Notes under the pieces: model-generated
Seen by the model: only the letters and a program-made list of their open reading frames with translations
Databases searched by the model: none
What the model was told of the DNA's origin: nothing
Translations under genes and position numbers: made by a program
Shown: in pieces, positions 62,998 to 64,000 of the stretch
Numbering within the stretch: position 1 is the stretch's first letter
How the letters are laid out: each line of letters starts with the position of its first letter
From: Algoriphagus sp.
GTDB taxonomy: Bacteria; Bacteroidota; Bacteroidia; Cytophagales; Cyclobacteriaceae
Reading direction: 5' to 3'
Length of the DNA: 64,000 bases
Assembly: GCF_030694375.1 (NCBI RefSeq)
Contig: NZ_JAUXYL010000007.1
Location: 372,001-436,000, forward strand

Positions 62998-64000
62998 TCA
63001 ATCCAGGATTTCTTTGATCGGCTGACCGGTAGTTCCATTTGGCATCCTGGTTTTGAGAAGTATGGATAAGGTTGGCGCGATGTCAGTGATAGAAGTATAG
63101 GCAGCGCTTGTACCCTGCTTAATCCCCCATCCATAAAATGCTACCGGGACATGAGTGTCGTAGCTATAGCCAGAACCGTGAGTCGTCCCTCGCTGACCAC
63201 CGGCAAGCCATGCAGGCTCCAATACCAATAATACATCACCTGAAGCTTTATGATTATAACCCATCTGAAGCAGACTTTTTTGATGCTTAGTAAACTCTTG
63301 AGTACGAAGGTCAAAGGAAGTGTAGGCCTCTTTTACCCCCTTAAACCGTAGTGAAAACTCAGCTACATCCCGCTGCATTTGGACAAAATCAATGTTCTTT
63401 TCCCTCGCTAAGTCTCTGTTCAGGAATACCTGTTCGTTTGAAAAATTAAGTACCCAATTCCCTTCTCCATATTTCGCCAAAGCAAATCCTCTCAACTGAT
63501 TCATGACCATACCTGAGTTGAAATTTCCTCCGGGGACATTTTCACTCACCATATAGGCGGGAACTTCCGCAACACCATGATCGGCTGTGATAAAGGCCAC
63601 ATATTGTCCTTTTCCAATTGTTTTGTCCAAATAATCAAAGAATTTGGCCAGCTCACGATCCAATCTCAAATAAGTATCTTCTACCTCAATCGATGGGGGA
63701 CCAAATCTGTGACCGATGTAATCCGGGCTGGAAAAACTCACGGCCAGAAAATCTGTCTCCCCACGCTGTCCCAGCTTTTCTCCCTCGATGGCAGCGTAGG
63801 CAAAGTCAAACGTAAGCGTGTTCCCGTAAGGCGTTGATGAAACCAAGCCATAGCCACCATTATCAGCCTTAAGTGAATCCAAGTTATAGGGGAAGGTAGG
63901 AGTCAACTTACCGATAAATGGCCCTTCGAAGTCGTTATTGTCAGCAATACTGTTTTTGTAAGTGTTGATGGGAAAAAGTGTATTCCAGGTTTGCTTCAAA
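62998..64000 (-). CDS. Alkaline phosphatase (PafA-like), C-terminal part; gene runs off the window
   Basis: The minus-strand frame is open to the window's end; the first visible codons (KQTWNTLFPINTYKNS) are internal, so the N-terminal part including the nucleophile lies beyond 64000. What is seen matches the PafA-type phosphodiesterase/phosphatase superfamily: YIGHRFGPPSIEVEDTYLRLD, FITADHGVAEVPAYM (metal-binding D and H) and GSGYSYDTHVPVAFYG (metal-binding H). It would hydrolyse phosphomonoesters in the periplasm. At least 333 residues are encoded here. Confidence 0.85.
   Translation of the reverse strand, partial: LKQTWNTLFPINTYKNSIADNNDFEGPFIGKLTPTFPYNLDSLKADNGGYGLVSSTPYGNTLTFDFAYAAIEGEKLGQRGETDFLAVSFSSPDYIGHRFGPPSIEVEDTYLRLDRELAKFFDYLDKTIGKGQYVAFITADHGVAEVPAYMVSENVPGGNFNSGMVMNQLRGFALAKYGEGNWVLNFSNEQVFLNRDLAREKNIDFVQMQRDVAEFSLRFKGVKEAYTSFDLRTQEFTKHQKSLLQMGYNHKASGDVLLVLEPAWLAGGQRGTTHGSGYSYDTHVPVAFYGWGIKQGTSAAYTSITDIAPTLSILLKTRMPNGTTGQPIKEILD

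Overview
This 64 kb window is chromosomal DNA from a bacterium of the phylum Bacteroidota, most likely order Cytophagales and close to Cyclobacteriaceae/Algoriphagus (genus is an inference from gene repertoire). Evidence includes promoters of the Bacteroidota primary-sigma type (TTTG-N20-TAnnTTTG ahead of rpsT and rplM), a tmRNA tag reading GETSYAMAA, weak Shine-Dalgarno sites, and families typical of the phylum (DUF5687 transporter, DUF3078, DUF3108, LytS/LytT pairs, BatE-like SH3 protein, monomeric isocitrate dehydrogenase, M16 peptidase). Most of the window is ordinary core genome with small accessory insertions.

Layout. 1-2.6 kb: start of rpsT (minus), a zinc-dependent phospholipase C/S1-P1-like protein and an aminotransferase. 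2.6-4.7 kb: an accessory DUF4143 ATPase behind direct repeats and a double palindrome, facing a small envelope-protein pair that includes a 59-residue membrane protein. 5-8.4 kb: ettA, a DUF349 protein and a DUF2795 protein. 8.4-11.1 kb: LiaF-like protein with a LytS/LytT two-component system. 11.2-18.5 kb: ispD, queA, an FtsX-like permease, recA, a DUF3108 protein and a PhoB/PhoR-like pair behind an 11-bp-periodic repeat. 18.5-19.7 kb: HipA-like kinase plus DUF3037. 20-23.7 kb: an RluA-type pseudouridine synthase, then rplM-rpsI-rpsB-tsf. 23.7-25.2 kb: a small accessory island with two related lipoproteins, a duplicated 3' end of tsf with a terminator, and a broken vapB antitoxin gene. 25.3-33 kb: pepP-like, M16 peptidase, O-methyltransferase, LysM transglycosylase, DUF3078 and dnaX. 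33.2-35.5 kb: tmRNA followed by a fic gene and a lipoprotein. 35.5-46.8 kb: ABC exporter, nitroreductase, VOC protein, C-terminal processing protease, the hemerythrin-ruvX-def-amidase operon, icd and a serine protease. 47-50.1 kb: gapA, a Lon substrate-binding-domain protein, four tRNAs and a BatE-like protein. 50.2-59.6 kb: a divergent oxidative sugar-catabolism locus. 59.6-64 kb: a four-helix membrane protein, GH16 glucanase, CsbD, hmgA, a foldback repeat and the 3' part of an alkaline phosphatase gene.

How genes work together. The 50-60 kb locus combines a GMC oxidoreductase, its Tat-exported 'gluconate 2-dehydrogenase subunit 3'-like partner, a lipoprotein cytochrome c, a DUF1080 (3-keto-disaccharide hydrolase) lipoprotein, three TIM-barrel isomerase/epimerase-like proteins, a Gfo/Idh/MocA oxidoreductase and an MFS transporter. 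This is the parts list of a glucoside-3-dehydrogenase pathway, in which a sugar is oxidised at C3 in the periplasm, the keto-glycoside is cleaved, and the product is imported and reduced. The substrate cannot be read from sequence.

Most notable: (1) dnaX reads as two ORFs joined by a -1 shift on an A10 run, the arrangement of programmed tau/gamma production; (2) a diverged duplicate of the tsf 3' end and terminator brackets a lipoprotein cassette, next to a vapB pseudogene; (3) four tandem hairpin-forming repeats of about 90 bp lie inside the sugar locus; (4) a foldback, MITE-like element lies at 62.8-63.0 kb; (5) several operator-like palindromes overlap recognisable promoters of accessory genes.
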